DNA of 64,000 nucleotides from Mycobacterium paragordonae (GTDB lineage: Bacteria; Actinomycetota; Actinomycetes; Mycobacteriales; Mycobacteriaceae): NCBI RefSeq assembly GCF_003614435.1, contig NZ_CP025546.1:3596001-3660000 (forward strand), written 5' to 3'. This document shows, piece after piece, positions 43,492-53,102 of this stretch (its first letter is position 1; each line of letters starts with the position of its first letter). Position numbers and translations under genes: made by a program. The notes under the pieces were generated by a model that was given only the letters and a program-made list of their open reading frames with translations, was not told the origin of the DNA and did no database searches.

Positions 43492-44865
43492 ATGCGCGGC
43501 CATAACAATTCCGGAAAAACCGTAGACAATGTCATCGATCTCGCCGACCAAGCCATGTTCCTGGGTGAACGGGCCACCGGAGCCACCGGCCTCCTGCAGT
43601 GCGCCTGGGTTTACCACCGCACGATCGACCTCGACGGCCTGCGGACGTTCCACCGGCATCTACAGCAGGGACGGCTGCGTCGCAGCATCGAACGCTCGCC
43701 ATTGCCGTTCGGCCGACACCGATGGGTGTCCCCCCAACACTTCTCGGCTATCGAGATGGCGGCCCCCCGGCCACGTGCGGAGTTCGATGTCTGGCTCGCC
43801 GAGCAGGCGCACACCCCACTGGACGCCGAACACGGGCCGCCGTGGCATCTCGCGGTGCTCCCGTTCACCGAGAGTGGCGCGGGTGTGAGCCTGGTGCTGT
43901 CCCATTGCCTGGCCGACGGGCTGGGATTGTGCGAGGCGCTGGCCGATGCCGCTTGCGGCCGCGACGACTCGATCCGCTGGCCGGCGGCCGGGTCGCGGCG
44001 GCGCTCTCGGGTGCTGCGGGCCGACATGCGGCAAACGGCGCGCGACCTTCCCGCCTCCGGCCGCGCCGTCGGCGCTGTCGCACGGCTGGCCTGGCGCGAA
44101 CGCGGCACCGCCACGCCGTCGTCAGCAGGGCGGCCCGTGAAGGACGAACCGATCGCGATGCCGATGACGACGGTGTTCCTCGACGGCGACGAGTGGGATG
44201 CCCGCGCGCAGGCCATCGGCGGCACCAGCAACGCGTTGTTCGCCGCGGTGGCGGCCCGGCTCGCTCAGCGGGTGGGACGGGTGGCCGCAGACGGTTCACT
44301 GGTGCTGGCCATGCCCGTCAACGAGCGGATCCCCGGCGACACCCGCGCAAACGCGGTGACCAATGCCGACATCACCGTCCCGCGCGTGCCTCCGGCAACC
44401 GACCTCCGCGAGATCCGGGCGACGATCAAGGAAGCGCTGATCCGCCACAATGAGATCCCCAACGAGCGGTGGGCACTGATGCCGTTGGTTCCCTTCCTGC
44501 CGAAGCGACTGGTCAAGAAATTGGTCGGGTTCGCCGCCGGTACCCCGAGCACCGTCGTCACCTCCAACGTCGGCGCCATCGACCCCTCGGTCACCCGCGT
44601 CGACGGCACACCCGCCGACTGCTTCGCGATGATGTCGCTGTTTCCCGGTGTGACGACATCGATGATGAACAGCACAGGTGGGCGGTTGGCACTGGCTTCC
44701 GGACGGGTGCACGGTCGCCTGTTCATCTCGGTGCTTGCCTATCAGCCCGACCGCCTCAACTCGAATGACGTTCTGCGGCAGGATGTTCTGAGTACCCTGC
44801 GGGAGTTCGCACTGACCGGCACCTGCGACTGGCCGCACCCCGGCCCGGTCGACGAGGCCGCCTAG
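43492..44865 (+). CDS. Condensation/WES-type acyltransferase (Pap-like)
   Basis: 457 aa with the acyltransferase motif HxxxDG as HCLADG (His138, Asp142, Gly143). The C-terminal half (SNALFAAVAARLAQRVG, VVTSNVGAI) is typical of the chloramphenicol-acetyltransferase-like fold shared by Pap proteins and wax-ester-synthase relatives. It would esterify an acyl chain onto a lipid or sugar hydroxyl. It is one base upstream of an mmpL gene, a pairing known from trehalose lipids and glycopeptidolipids. The substrate is unknown. Confidence 0.75.
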   Translation: MRGHNNSGKTVDNVIDLADQAMFLGERATGATGLLQCAWVYHRTIDLDGLRTFHRHLQQGRLRRSIERSPLPFGRHRWVSPQHFSAIEMAAPRPRAEFDVWLAEQAHTPLDAEHGPPWHLAVLPFTESGAGVSLVLSHCLADGLGLCEALADAACGRDDSIRWPAAGSRRRSRVLRADMRQTARDLPASGRAVGAVARLAWRERGTATPSSAGRPVKDEPIAMPMTTVFLDGDEWDARAQAIGGTSNALFAAVAARLAQRVGRVAADGSLVLAMPVNERIPGDTRANAVTNADITVPRVPPATDLREIRATIKEALIRHNEIPNERWALMPLVPFLPKRLVKKLVGFAAGTPSTVVTSNVGAIDPSVTRVDGTPADCFAMMSLFPGVTTSMMNSTGGRLALASGRVHGRLFISVLAYQPDRLNSNDVLRQDVLSTLREFALTGTCDWPHPGPVDEAA

Positions 44866-44866
44866 C

Positions 44867-47740
44867 ATGGCGGTGCTGGGCCGGCTGCTGGTGCGCGCAC
44901 CGTGGCTGGTGATCGGCGCCTGGATCGCCGGGCTCGCGGTGCTGATCGTGGCGTTCCCGCCCCTGACTCACGTGGTGGAAAGCCGCACGGTACAGCCACT
45001 TCCGCCGAAGGCGATGGCGGCGGCGGAGCAGATGGCCAAGGATTTCGGCGAATCCGCACAGAACACCCTGGTGGTCGTGCTCACTGACGACCACGGCCTG
45101 CAAGCCGCCGACGACGGTGCCTATCGCAAGCTGGCCGCCGCGCTGCGCGACGACACCGCCGACGTCACCGTCGTGCAGGACATGTTCAGCGCTCCGGCGC
45201 TGCGCCAGGTGATGGTCAGCCCGGACCACAAGGCCTTCTTCATGGCGGTGACGTTGCGTGCGCCGACCGGGTCACCGCAATCCTCACAGGCCTATCAACG
45301 GATCGCCCGAATTACCAAGCAGGCCAGCGCAGGAACTTCGCTGAGCGCCGACGTGACCGGGCAGCCCGCCGTGCTCGGCGACCTGTCGATCGTCACCGAG
45401 CACGACATGCACCTGATCGAGATTGCCACCGCCTTACTGGTGCTGACCATCCTGATGGTGATCTACCGGCGGCCCGTCACCGTGCTGCTGCCCCTGGTCA
45501 CAATTGCAATCTCGGTGGCCTGCGCCCAGCGGGTCGTGTCCGCGCTCAGCCAGGTCGGCCTCGGCGTTTCGGCGCTCACGATCGTCATGATGACAGCGGT
45601 GATCGCCGGCGCCGGAACCGATTACGCCGTGTTTCTGATCAGCCGATATCACGAGCATCTGCGGTCCGGTATGGACTCCGATGTTGCCGTTACCACTGCG
45701 TTGACTTCGATCGGCAAGGTCATCGCCGCCTCGGCCGCCACCGTGGCCGTCACCTTCTTCTCCATGGTCTTCACCCGGCTGCCGGCTTTCACGTGTATCG
45801 GCCCGGCTCTTGCGGTTTCGATCGTGGTGTCGTTCGGCGCCGCCGTCACGCTGTTGCCCGCCATTCTGGTGCTGACCGGCCGACGCGGATGGGTGGCATC
45901 GCGGCGGCCGCTGACCGACCGGTTGTGGCGGCGCTCGGCGGTGCAGATCGTTCGGCGGCCCAAAATCCATCTCGTGTTGAGCCTTTCGGTGCTCATCGCA
46001 TTGGCCGCCTGCGTGACGGTGCTGCGCCCGACCTTCGACGACCGTTCCCAGCTGCCGGCGTCGGCGGAGAGCAACCGCGGCTTCGCGGCCATGGAACGTC
46101 ACTTCGGCACGAGCACGCTACTGCCGCAATATCTTTACGTGCATTCCCCCCGGGACCTACGTAACCCGCAGGCACTGGCGGACCTCGAGCAGATGGCGCA
46201 ACGGGTGTCTGCGCTACCGGACGTCGCCGCGGTGCGGGGCATCACGCGGCCCGCCGGGGCGCCCCTCACCCAGACGAAGCTGAGCTTCCAGGCCGGCGAG
46301 GTCGGAGCCAAACTGCAGACCGTGTCCACCCAGATCGCGGACCGCAACAGCGATCTCACTGCCTTGAGCACCGGCGCTGACGAGCTCGCGGACAACCTGG
46401 CCCGGGTCCGTGACCAGGTTCGGGGTGCTGAAGGACCGATGACCGCACTCTCCGGCACGCTGGGCCAGGCTCAGCAACAACTCGAGCTCGCCGCCGGACT
46501 CTTGGGGACCCTGCGCGGTCTGATCAATTCCGGGCCAGGTACCCAGCCGCTCACCGGAGTGCTGGACGCCACCGGTCCAATGCTGGACGCGCTGAACAAC
46601 AGCGCGCAGTGTGACGCCGACAGCCGCTGCCGCAGCGGACGCCGCCAGCTACAGCAACTCGTCGCCACCCACAACAGCGGACCGGCCACCCAGGCGATTC
46701 CGGTGTTGCAGCAGTTGCAAGCCGCCCTGGACCGGCTGAGCGTCCTGCTGACCCAGGCGACCGGGCCGGCCGGCATCCAGCGCGACCTCGCCCGGCTGCA
46801 GGACGGTGCCGGCGCGCTGGCCACCGGCAGCCAGCGATTGGCCGTGGGCGTCCGCGCCCTGGTCGATCAGACCAGGCAGATGGGCATGGGCATGAACCAG
46901 GCCGGCGATCTGCTGCTGTCGATGAAGCACGATGCCGCACAACCGTCGATGGCGGGCATGTACATCCCACCCGCGGTGCTGGCCTCGCCCGACTTCAAGA
47001 ACGCCGCCCGAATGTTCATCTCGCCCGACGGGCATTCGGTGCGCTACCTCGTCGAGTCGAAATTCGCACCGTTCAGCACGGCGGCTATGGATCAGGACAC
47101 CGCGATCCTCAACGCGGCCCGCAGCGGGCAGCACGGTACGTCCCTCGCCGATGCCGCGATCTCGATGGCCGGCACCACCGCGATGTACGACACGACACGC
47201 AGCTACTACCACGGCGACATCCGGTTGGTCGTCATCGTGACACTGCTGGTGGTCTTCCTGATCCTGGTCGCGGTATTGCGCGCCGTCGTCGCGCCGCTGT
47301 ATCTCATTGCCTCCGTGGTGATTTCCTACTTGTCTGCCGTCGGCCTTGGGGTGGTGTTCTTCCAGTTCGTCTGCCACCAGCCGCTGTACTGGAACGTGTC
47401 GGCGATCGCCTTCATCATGCTGGTCGCGGTGGGCGCCGACTACAACCTGCTGCTGATCACCCGGATCAAGGAAGAGTCCAGCGTCGGTGTCCGCTCCGGC
47501 ATCATCCGGGCCGTCCGATCCACCGGGGGAGTGATCACCTCGGCCGGGATCATTTTCGCCGCTTCGATGTTCGGGCTGTTGTTCGGCAGCATCTCGATCA
47601 TGGTGCAGACCGGGTTCATCATCGGTACCGGCCTGCTGATCGACACGTTCGTGGTGCGCACGGTCACGGTGCCCGCTCTGGCGGCGATCATCGGGCGGGC
47701 GAACTGGTGGCCACGCTCAGCGCCACGCTCAGCGCCTTGA
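44867..47740 (+). CDS. MmpL/RND family lipid transporter
   Basis: 957 aa with about twelve membrane helices in two blocks of an N-terminal helix, a periplasmic domain and five helices. The proton-relay Asp-Tyr pairs are present as GTDYAVFLISRYHEH and GADYNLLLITRIKEE. The second periplasmic domain is helical with coiled-coil stretches. MmpL proteins move lipids across the inner membrane. The start follows the acyltransferase stop by one base, so the two form one synthesis-and-export unit, probably with the PE-like protein. No mmpS gene is present. Confidence 0.92.
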   Translation: MAVLGRLLVRAPWLVIGAWIAGLAVLIVAFPPLTHVVESRTVQPLPPKAMAAAEQMAKDFGESAQNTLVVVLTDDHGLQAADDGAYRKLAAALRDDTADVTVVQDMFSAPALRQVMVSPDHKAFFMAVTLRAPTGSPQSSQAYQRIARITKQASAGTSLSADVTGQPAVLGDLSIVTEHDMHLIEIATALLVLTILMVIYRRPVTVLLPLVTIAISVACAQRVVSALSQVGLGVSALTIVMMTAVIAGAGTDYAVFLISRYHEHLRSGMDSDVAVTTALTSIGKVIAASAATVAVTFFSMVFTRLPAFTCIGPALAVSIVVSFGAAVTLLPAILVLTGRRGWVASRRPLTDRLWRRSAVQIVRRPKIHLVLSLSVLIALAACVTVLRPTFDDRSQLPASAESNRGFAAMERHFGTSTLLPQYLYVHSPRDLRNPQALADLEQMAQRVSALPDVAAVRGITRPAGAPLTQTKLSFQAGEVGAKLQTVSTQIADRNSDLTALSTGADELADNLARVRDQVRGAEGPMTALSGTLGQAQQQLELAAGLLGTLRGLINSGPGTQPLTGVLDATGPMLDALNNSAQCDADSRCRSGRRQLQQLVATHNSGPATQAIPVLQQLQAALDRLSVLLTQATGPAGIQRDLARLQDGAGALATGSQRLAVGVRALVDQTRQMGMGMNQAGDLLLSMKHDAAQPSMAGMYIPPAVLASPDFKNAARMFISPDGHSVRYLVESKFAPFSTAAMDQDTAILNAARSGQHGTSLADAAISMAGTTAMYDTTRSYYHGDIRLVVIVTLLVVFLILVAVLRAVVAPLYLIASVVISYLSAVGLGVVFFQFVCHQPLYWNVSAIAFIMLVAVGADYNLLLITRIKEESSVGVRSGIIRAVRSTGGVITSAGIIFAASMFGLLFGSISIMVQTGFIIGTGLLIDTFVVRTVTVPALAAIIGRANWWPRSAPRSAP

Positions 47741-48409
47741 TCGCGCTGCCGGGCTGCCGGCGGTGAACTCTTGTTCCGGCCGGCCCGTCGTCCCGTAACG
47801 CAGCCCGACACTGACCTCCCCGGTGGTGGCCAGCGACGCCAGGTACCGCTGCGCCGTCGCTCGCGATATCCCGATGGCACCGGCCACCTCCGCTGCGGAC
47901 ATCGGCGCTTCGGCCCCTTGCAATGCCTGCAGCACAAGCTTTTTGGTCGGCGAGGCGACCGTGGTGGGCGACTGAACCGGAGCGACCCGGGGGCGCAGCG
48001 CATCCAGCGCCGAGTCCACGTCGGCTGCGCTGAGATTCGGGCCGCTCAGAATCTTGCGGTAGCGCGCGTAGCCTGCCAGCCGTGCGGCCAGTTCGGTAGT
48101 GGCGAACGGCTTGACCAGATAGCTGACCGCACCCGCAGCCATCGCGGCACGGATGGTGTCGGCTTCGGTGGCTGCCGTCAGAACCATGCTGTCACTGTGC
48201 AATTCGCGGACGAAGTCGATGCCGGACCCGTCGGGCAGGTAGACATCGACCAGTGCCAGGTCAACGGGGGCGGCCCGGCGGGCGGCGGCAAGGGTGTTGA
48301 CGGTGGCGACCACTGTGAAACCCGGCATCGCCTCGACGATGCCGGCGTGCATGTTGGCGACGCGGAAGTCGTCGTCGACCACCAGCACGGTCAGGTCTGT
48401 TCCACCCAT
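47729..48409 (-). CDS. CitB/DctR-type response regulator
   Basis: 226 aa. The receiver domain has the acidic pair in VVDDDF, the phospho-acceptor Asp55 (LVDVYLPDGSG), Thr in LTAATE and the Lys of VKPF. The C-terminal output domain is a small helix-turn-helix (MSAAEVAGAIGISRATAQRYL) as in DcuR/CitB regulators of C4-dicarboxylate or citrate uptake. It overlaps the sensor kinase by 19 bases and mmpL at its 3' end by 12. No transporter gene is adjacent. Confidence 0.88.
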   Translation of the reverse strand: MGGTDLTVLVVDDDFRVANMHAGIVEAMPGFTVVATVNTLAAARRAAPVDLALVDVYLPDGSGIDFVRELHSDSMVLTAATEADTIRAAMAAGAVSYLVKPFATTELAARLAGYARYRKILSGPNLSAADVDSALDALRPRVAPVQSPTTVASPTKKLVLQALQGAEAPMSAAEVAGAIGISRATAQRYLASLATTGEVSVGLRYGTTGRPEQEFTAGSPAARSRR

Positions 48410-50091
48410 TGCTCCTCCTCGCTCATCACACCTGGCAGGCGGGCGATGAACTCCGCACCCACCAGCCCCCGTGCGGCCGGGTTACCCGGACTGGACAACC
48501 GGAGCTCACCGCCCAGAGCGCGGCTGATCTGGCGCGACAACGCGAGTCCGATGCCGCGCCCGCCGGGTATGCCGGAATCGGGCTTGGTGGACGTTCCCTC
48601 GGTGAACAACTCCTCGACGAAGCCGGGCGCGACGCCGTCACCGCTGTCGGCCACTGTGACATGCAACGTTGAACCCTCTTGCAGGAGTTCGATTTCCACC
48701 TCTCTGGTGGGATTAGCACCGGTGCGGGCGGCGTCGATCGCATTGTCCAGCAGATTGCCGACCACGGTAGTGACATCCACGGGCAGCTCCAGTCTGCCTG
48801 ACACCCAGGTGTTTTCGCCGATCTTCAGCGTCACGCCGGCTTCTCGCGCGGCCGCCGCCTTCGCGCCCAGGAACGCCTGCAGGTGGTTGTCGCGGATGGA
48901 ATCGATGCCCGGTAGCGCCGTACCGAGTGGACCGGATCCGAGCAGCTCCTCCAAATACTGCAGTCCCTCCTCGACGTGCCCGGTGTGCAACAGCCCGTTC
49001 AGCAGATGCAAGCGGTTGGCGAACTCATGACGTTGGGCACGCAGGGCCGTGCTCATCACCTGCACGGCATCGAGTTGGCGGGTCAATGACTCGACATCGG
49101 TGCGGTCGCGCACCACCAATACGGTGCCCAACGGGCGTCCCTCGCGCTGTACTTTGCGGGCCGAGACGACGACGATGCGCTGCCCGACGGTGGCCAGTGC
49201 CGGTGTCGAGTCGGCGGCCTCGAATACGTCGAGAATACGTGGTGTCAAACCGATTTCGTCGATACGCCCGCCTAGGTCGGTGCCGATCTCCAGCAACCGG
49301 CAGGCTTCGTCGTTGACGAAGGTGATGCTGCCGGTCTCGTCCGCGGCCAGCACACCCTCACCGATGCCGTGCAGCACCGCCGCCTGGGTGCGCACCAGTT
49401 CGGCCATTTCGGCCGGCCGCAGGCCCAGCGTCATGCCGCGCCACCGCCGGGCCAGCGCCACCGAGCCCACCACGCCGATCAGCAGCGCCGCGCCGCCCAG
49501 CGGAGCCAGCACCCGCAGATTCTGCGAGAACTGTTCGTCGAACTCCTTCGTCGAGATGCCGACGCTGACCATGCCCAGCACCCGGTTCGTCCCCGGTTCC
49601 ACCACCGGCACCTTGGCGACGATCGACCTACCCAGCGTGCCCGACTGGTGGACCACCTCTTCCTGACCACTGAGCGCTTTCGACGGGTCGGTGCTGACCC
49701 GCAACCCCAACTCCTCGCGGTGGGGATGCGCCAGCCTGATGCCCTGTGTGTTGGTGATGACGACGAACAGCACGTGGGTGCGCTGCTCCACACGGGAGGC
49801 CACCGTTTGCAATGGGCCGGTCGCGAGTTCATTGGTCAGCGCGGGCGGCGCCGTGACGGTCGGAGTCAGCGGGATGTCTTCGTAGCGTCCGATGTTGTTC
49901 ACCACGGTGGGGGAGGACGCCACGACGCGGGCGATATCCATTGCGTGCACACCGTATTGGAGGTCCAGACGATGACGGTTGAACTCGGCGAACAACACGA
50001 AAGCAACGATCAGCGTCAGCGTGACAACGACCAGTTGCAGCAACAGCACCCGGCTGGCGAGCCGCAGGTCGATGCGACCCCGGGTGGGCAT
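48391..50091 (-). CDS. CitA/DcuS-type sensor histidine kinase
   Basis: 566 aa. Two membrane helices (about 13-33 and 200-220) flank a periplasmic PAS/sensor domain. A cytoplasmic PAS (GVLAADETGSITFVNDEACRLLEIG), the H-box RHEFANRLHLLNGLL and the ATPase with NLLDNAIDAAR and GGRGIGLAL follow. The domain order is that of DcuS/CitA, which sense carboxylates. It is transcribed with the response regulator. Confidence 0.88.
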   Translation of the reverse strand: MPTRGRIDLRLASRVLLLQLVVVTLTLIVAFVLFAEFNRHRLDLQYGVHAMDIARVVASSPTVVNNIGRYEDIPLTPTVTAPPALTNELATGPLQTVASRVEQRTHVLFVVITNTQGIRLAHPHREELGLRVSTDPSKALSGQEEVVHQSGTLGRSIVAKVPVVEPGTNRVLGMVSVGISTKEFDEQFSQNLRVLAPLGGAALLIGVVGSVALARRWRGMTLGLRPAEMAELVRTQAAVLHGIGEGVLAADETGSITFVNDEACRLLEIGTDLGGRIDEIGLTPRILDVFEAADSTPALATVGQRIVVVSARKVQREGRPLGTVLVVRDRTDVESLTRQLDAVQVMSTALRAQRHEFANRLHLLNGLLHTGHVEEGLQYLEELLGSGPLGTALPGIDSIRDNHLQAFLGAKAAAAREAGVTLKIGENTWVSGRLELPVDVTTVVGNLLDNAIDAARTGANPTREVEIELLQEGSTLHVTVADSGDGVAPGFVEELFTEGTSTKPDSGIPGGRGIGLALSRQISRALGGELRLSSPGNPAARGLVGAEFIARLPGVMSEEEQWVEQT

Positions 50092-50186
50092 GCAGGGACC
50101 CTACCACGGGCAATGAGCAGAATGCGCAAAACCGCCGGCCTCATGCGCCGGACAATGCGCCGGCGGGGCACGGTTACCATCGGCGC

Positions 50187-51092
50187 ATGCGTGACTCGAA
50201 GATCCTGATCACCGGCGTGACCGGACAGGTCGCCACCCCGGTCGCCACCGCCCTGGCGGCCGACAACGAAGTGTGGGGCGTCGCCCGATTCACCGACACC
50301 GCCGCGCGTACCGCCCTCGAGCAAGCGGGCGTGCGCTGCGAAACGGTCAACCTTGCCAGCGGTGATTTCAGCGGCCTGCCGTCCGACTTCGACTATGTCC
50401 TCAACCTCGCGGTCGCCAAGAGCGGCAAGTGGGACAAGGATCTGGCGGCCAACGCCGACGCGGTAGGCCTGCTGATGGGCCACTGTCGCGGCGCGCGAGC
50501 CTTCCTGCACTGCTCCTCAGCTGCCGTCTACGACCCGCCCGACGACGAAATCCGTTCGGAGAGCGCCGCATTAGGCGACAACCACAAGCCGCTGTTTCCC
50601 ACCTACTCGATCTCCAAGATCGCGGGGGAGGCCGTCGCCCGATCGATGTCACGCGTCCTCGGACTACCCACCACGATCGCCCGGCTCAACGTTCCCTACG
50701 GCGACAACGGGGGGTGGATGTTTTACCACATGGAGATGATGCTGGCCGGGATCCCGATCCCGGTTCCCCCCGGCGAACCGGCTCGCTACAACCCCATCCA
50801 CCAGGACGACATCATCGCCACCATCCCCAAATTGCTCGCGGCGGCCTCGGTTCCGGCGACGACGGTCAACTGGGCCGGCGATCAGATCGTCAGCATCCAG
50901 GAATGGTGCGCCTACCTCGGGACGCTGATCGGCCGCGAGCCCGTGTTCGACGAGAACCCCCAGTCATTGCGCGGCAATCCGGTCGACGTGAGCCGGCTTC
51001 ATGAACTCATCGGCACCGGCGGCACGGTCGACTGGCGGGACGGGTTACGCCGGATGGCGGCCAAATTCCACCCCGACCTGGTCAGTGCCTGA
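50187..51092 (+). CDS. NAD-dependent epimerase/dehydratase family protein
   Basis: 301 aa, extended SDR: TGVTGQVATPVA at the N-terminus, the CSSAAVY strand and the catalytic YSISK. The C-terminal half has NPIHQDDIIATIPKLL, typical of this family. The precise reaction is unknown. It stands alone, divergent from the sensor kinase and convergent with an SDR gene. Confidence 0.8.
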   Translation: MRDSKILITGVTGQVATPVATALAADNEVWGVARFTDTAARTALEQAGVRCETVNLASGDFSGLPSDFDYVLNLAVAKSGKWDKDLAANADAVGLLMGHCRGARAFLHCSSAAVYDPPDDEIRSESAALGDNHKPLFPTYSISKIAGEAVARSMSRVLGLPTTIARLNVPYGDNGGWMFYHMEMMLAGIPIPVPPGEPARYNPIHQDDIIATIPKLLAAASVPATTVNWAGDQIVSIQEWCAYLGTLIGREPVFDENPQSLRGNPVDVSRLHELIGTGGTVDWRDGLRRMAAKFHPDLVSA

Positions 51093-51102
51093 GCACTGAT
51101 CG

Positions 51103-51849
51103 TCACATCACCGCGCCGCCGTTGACGCCGAGCACCTGACCGGTGATGAAGCCCGCCTCGTCGGAGCACAGAAACCCGACCGCGGCCGCGATGTCGTCGG
51201 GAGAACCCATGTGGCCCAACGGTATAAGCTTCGCCAGCTGCTCGGGTGTGCCGAGCCGGCCCGCGGCCTGCGACTGACGCGACATCGGCGTGTCGATACT
51301 CGACGGCGGCACGTTGTTAACGGTGATCCCGTGCGGCGCATATTCATTGGCGAGCGACTTGGTAAGCACGATGACCCCGCCCTTGGCCGCCGCGTAGTGA
51401 GCCATGCGCGGTGATCCGCGTTGCGCGCTCGACGAAGAGATCATCACGATCCGGCCCCACCGAGCAGCAACCATGTCCGGCAGCGCGACCTGACAGCAGT
51501 GGAACGTTCCGGTCAGGTTGATGTCGATGATCTCGGCCCAGGAGTCGACGGTGATGTCCGCGAAGGGCGAGAACGCAGCCTTCCCCGCGCTTGTCACCAA
51601 CACGGCAACTGGCCCCAATTGCTCTCGTACCGTGGCGAAAGCGTGCTCAACACCGGGCCGGTTCCGCACGTCTACCTCGATGCCGGTGGCGGCGACGCCC
51701 CCAGCCGCCAGATCGGCGGCCACCCGCTGTGCCGCTTCGCCGTTGATGTCCAGTACCGCCACCCGGTGGCCGCGCCGGCCCAGCTCGTGACACGTCGCCT
51801 CGCCGATTCCTGATGCGCCGCCAGTCACCACCGCAACACGGCCAGTCAT
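51103..51849 (-). CDS. FabG-like short-chain dehydrogenase
   Basis: 248 aa with TGGASGIG, TSAGKAAF in place of NAG, ISSSSAQRG with the catalytic Ser, YAAAK and the C-terminal LGVNGGAVM. It looks like a 3-oxoacyl reductase or another alcohol dehydrogenase of the FabG group. Its ATG overlaps the stop of the lipoprotein gene upstream by one base, so they are co-translated. Confidence 0.85.
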   Translation of the reverse strand: MTGRVAVVTGGASGIGEATCHELGRRGHRVAVLDINGEAAQRVAADLAAGGVAATGIEVDVRNRPGVEHAFATVREQLGPVAVLVTSAGKAAFSPFADITVDSWAEIIDINLTGTFHCCQVALPDMVAARWGRIVMISSSSAQRGSPRMAHYAAAKGGVIVLTKSLANEYAPHGITVNNVPPSSIDTPMSRQSQAAGRLGTPEQLAKLIPLGHMGSPDDIAAAVGFLCSDEAGFITGQVLGVNGGAVM

Positions 51850-52670
51850 CAACGGCCTCCCCGGTAGATGGAAGCGACCCAGGACTGCGTGCACAGCTGC
51901 TGCTGGGCGGTGGCCGGGTCCAGTCCGGCGGCTTGCAGCGCCGCGGCCCGTTGCGCCTTGGCACCGGGTGGATCGTCGTCTTCGCTCAGCGCGCACAGCA
52001 CGTCGCCGTTGCGCACCCAGGGGCGCGACTCATCGCCCGCAGCGGCGGCCGCCTGGGTTTCGAGCACCGCCACAGTCACCAACTTGTCGTCGGACCACCG
52101 ATACAGCGTCACGGTTCCCGACGCCGCGCTGGAGTGGGCGTAGTTTCCGAAAAACCCCTCGGTGGTGCGGTAGAACTGCCGGAAGCCGAACATCTCGCCG
52201 GCCCGCACGAACCGGTCACGTGAGCCGTTCAATCGCCACACCGCCATCGGCTCACCGCCGGTCCCGCCGCGGTCGGTGACAACCAACAACGCCGGCGCAC
52301 CGGCGCCGTCGATGTCCTGCAGCAGCGGCGCGACTCCGGTTTCACCGATCTCCGTTGCGGGCTCCTGAAACCGCTGGATAACGCTGTCGCCCTTCTGCAA
52401 CCTGAACGACCAGGCGGGATCGCTGGACACGTCGATGGTCAGATTTTCGAGCGCCAGCACACAGTGCACGTGCTGGTCCGCGAGCTTCGGTTCAGCGGCA
52501 AGGTGTAGCGTGTCGCACGATACCTGTTGTGCCACAACGGTATTGCTGGTGGTGGACGCGCTCGGCGCCGGACGCTGCGAAGTGGCGCAACCGCCGATAC
52601 CGATCGTCAATGCTGCGACCGAAGCCGCCCAGACAAGTCGTGCCGGCGCCGCGAAACGGCTGATCCCCAT
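51849..52670 (-). CDS. Putative lipoprotein
   Basis: 273 aa. The signal peptide ends in IGGC (lipobox, Cys28) followed by a Ser/Thr-rich linker. The mature part has an LLQDIDGAGAPALLVV segment that resembles an FG-GAP/VCBS repeat, and four more cysteines. I do not recognise a defined family. It precedes the FabG-like SDR on the same strand with a one-base overlap. Confidence 0.7.
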   Translation of the reverse strand: MGISRFAAPARLVWAASVAALTIGIGGCATSQRPAPSASTTSNTVVAQQVSCDTLHLAAEPKLADQHVHCVLALENLTIDVSSDPAWSFRLQKGDSVIQRFQEPATEIGETGVAPLLQDIDGAGAPALLVVTDRGGTGGEPMAVWRLNGSRDRFVRAGEMFGFRQFYRTTEGFFGNYAHSSAASGTVTLYRWSDDKLVTVAVLETQAAAAAGDESRPWVRNGDVLCALSEDDDPPGAKAQRAAALQAAGLDPATAQQQLCTQSWVASIYRGGR

Positions 52671-52742
52671 CCCGGGAGCCTAACGCCCCCTCAAACGACG
52701 AATGGTCCCGATGACTCGGGACCATTCGATTGCCTCGGCTCG

Positions 52743-53012
52743 TCAGAGTCGTTCAGCCTCGGTGCCTTTGTGGTAGCGGGTCAGGAAGCCGATCGCCCCA
52801 ACCGCCGCTGCAGCGCCGATCACGAGCGTGAAGACGATGGTCACGACCATGGTGGGTGCGAAAGCGCCGAACGCCGCGGAGATGAAGAGCATCCAGACCA
52901 ACCGGAAGAGGGAACCGGCGGCCGTCAGCGCCAAGCTGATGCCGATCCACAGGCTCCACTGCCGGTCAACACGGTTGATCTGTTCCTGGATGCCGGTGGG
53001 GACGATGTTCAT
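52743..53012 (-). CDS. Small membrane protein
   Basis: 89 aa. Two or three hydrophobic segments (WSLWIGISLALTAAGSLFRLVWMLFISAAFGAF and MVVTIVFTLVIGAAAAVGAIGFL) with a charged C-terminus. AAAGGAA lies upstream of the ATG. Function unknown. Confidence 0.65.
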   Translation of the reverse strand: MNIVPTGIQEQINRVDRQWSLWIGISLALTAAGSLFRLVWMLFISAAFGAFAPTMVVTIVFTLVIGAAAAVGAIGFLTRYHKGTEAERL

Positions 53013-53102
53013 GTGCGGTGTTCCTTTCGTGTCGCGCCGCCTTGGTGGCGTCGTCGTTGCACGAAGTACACAGATGCCGCACCGCTACCGATCCCAAAAA
53101 AC

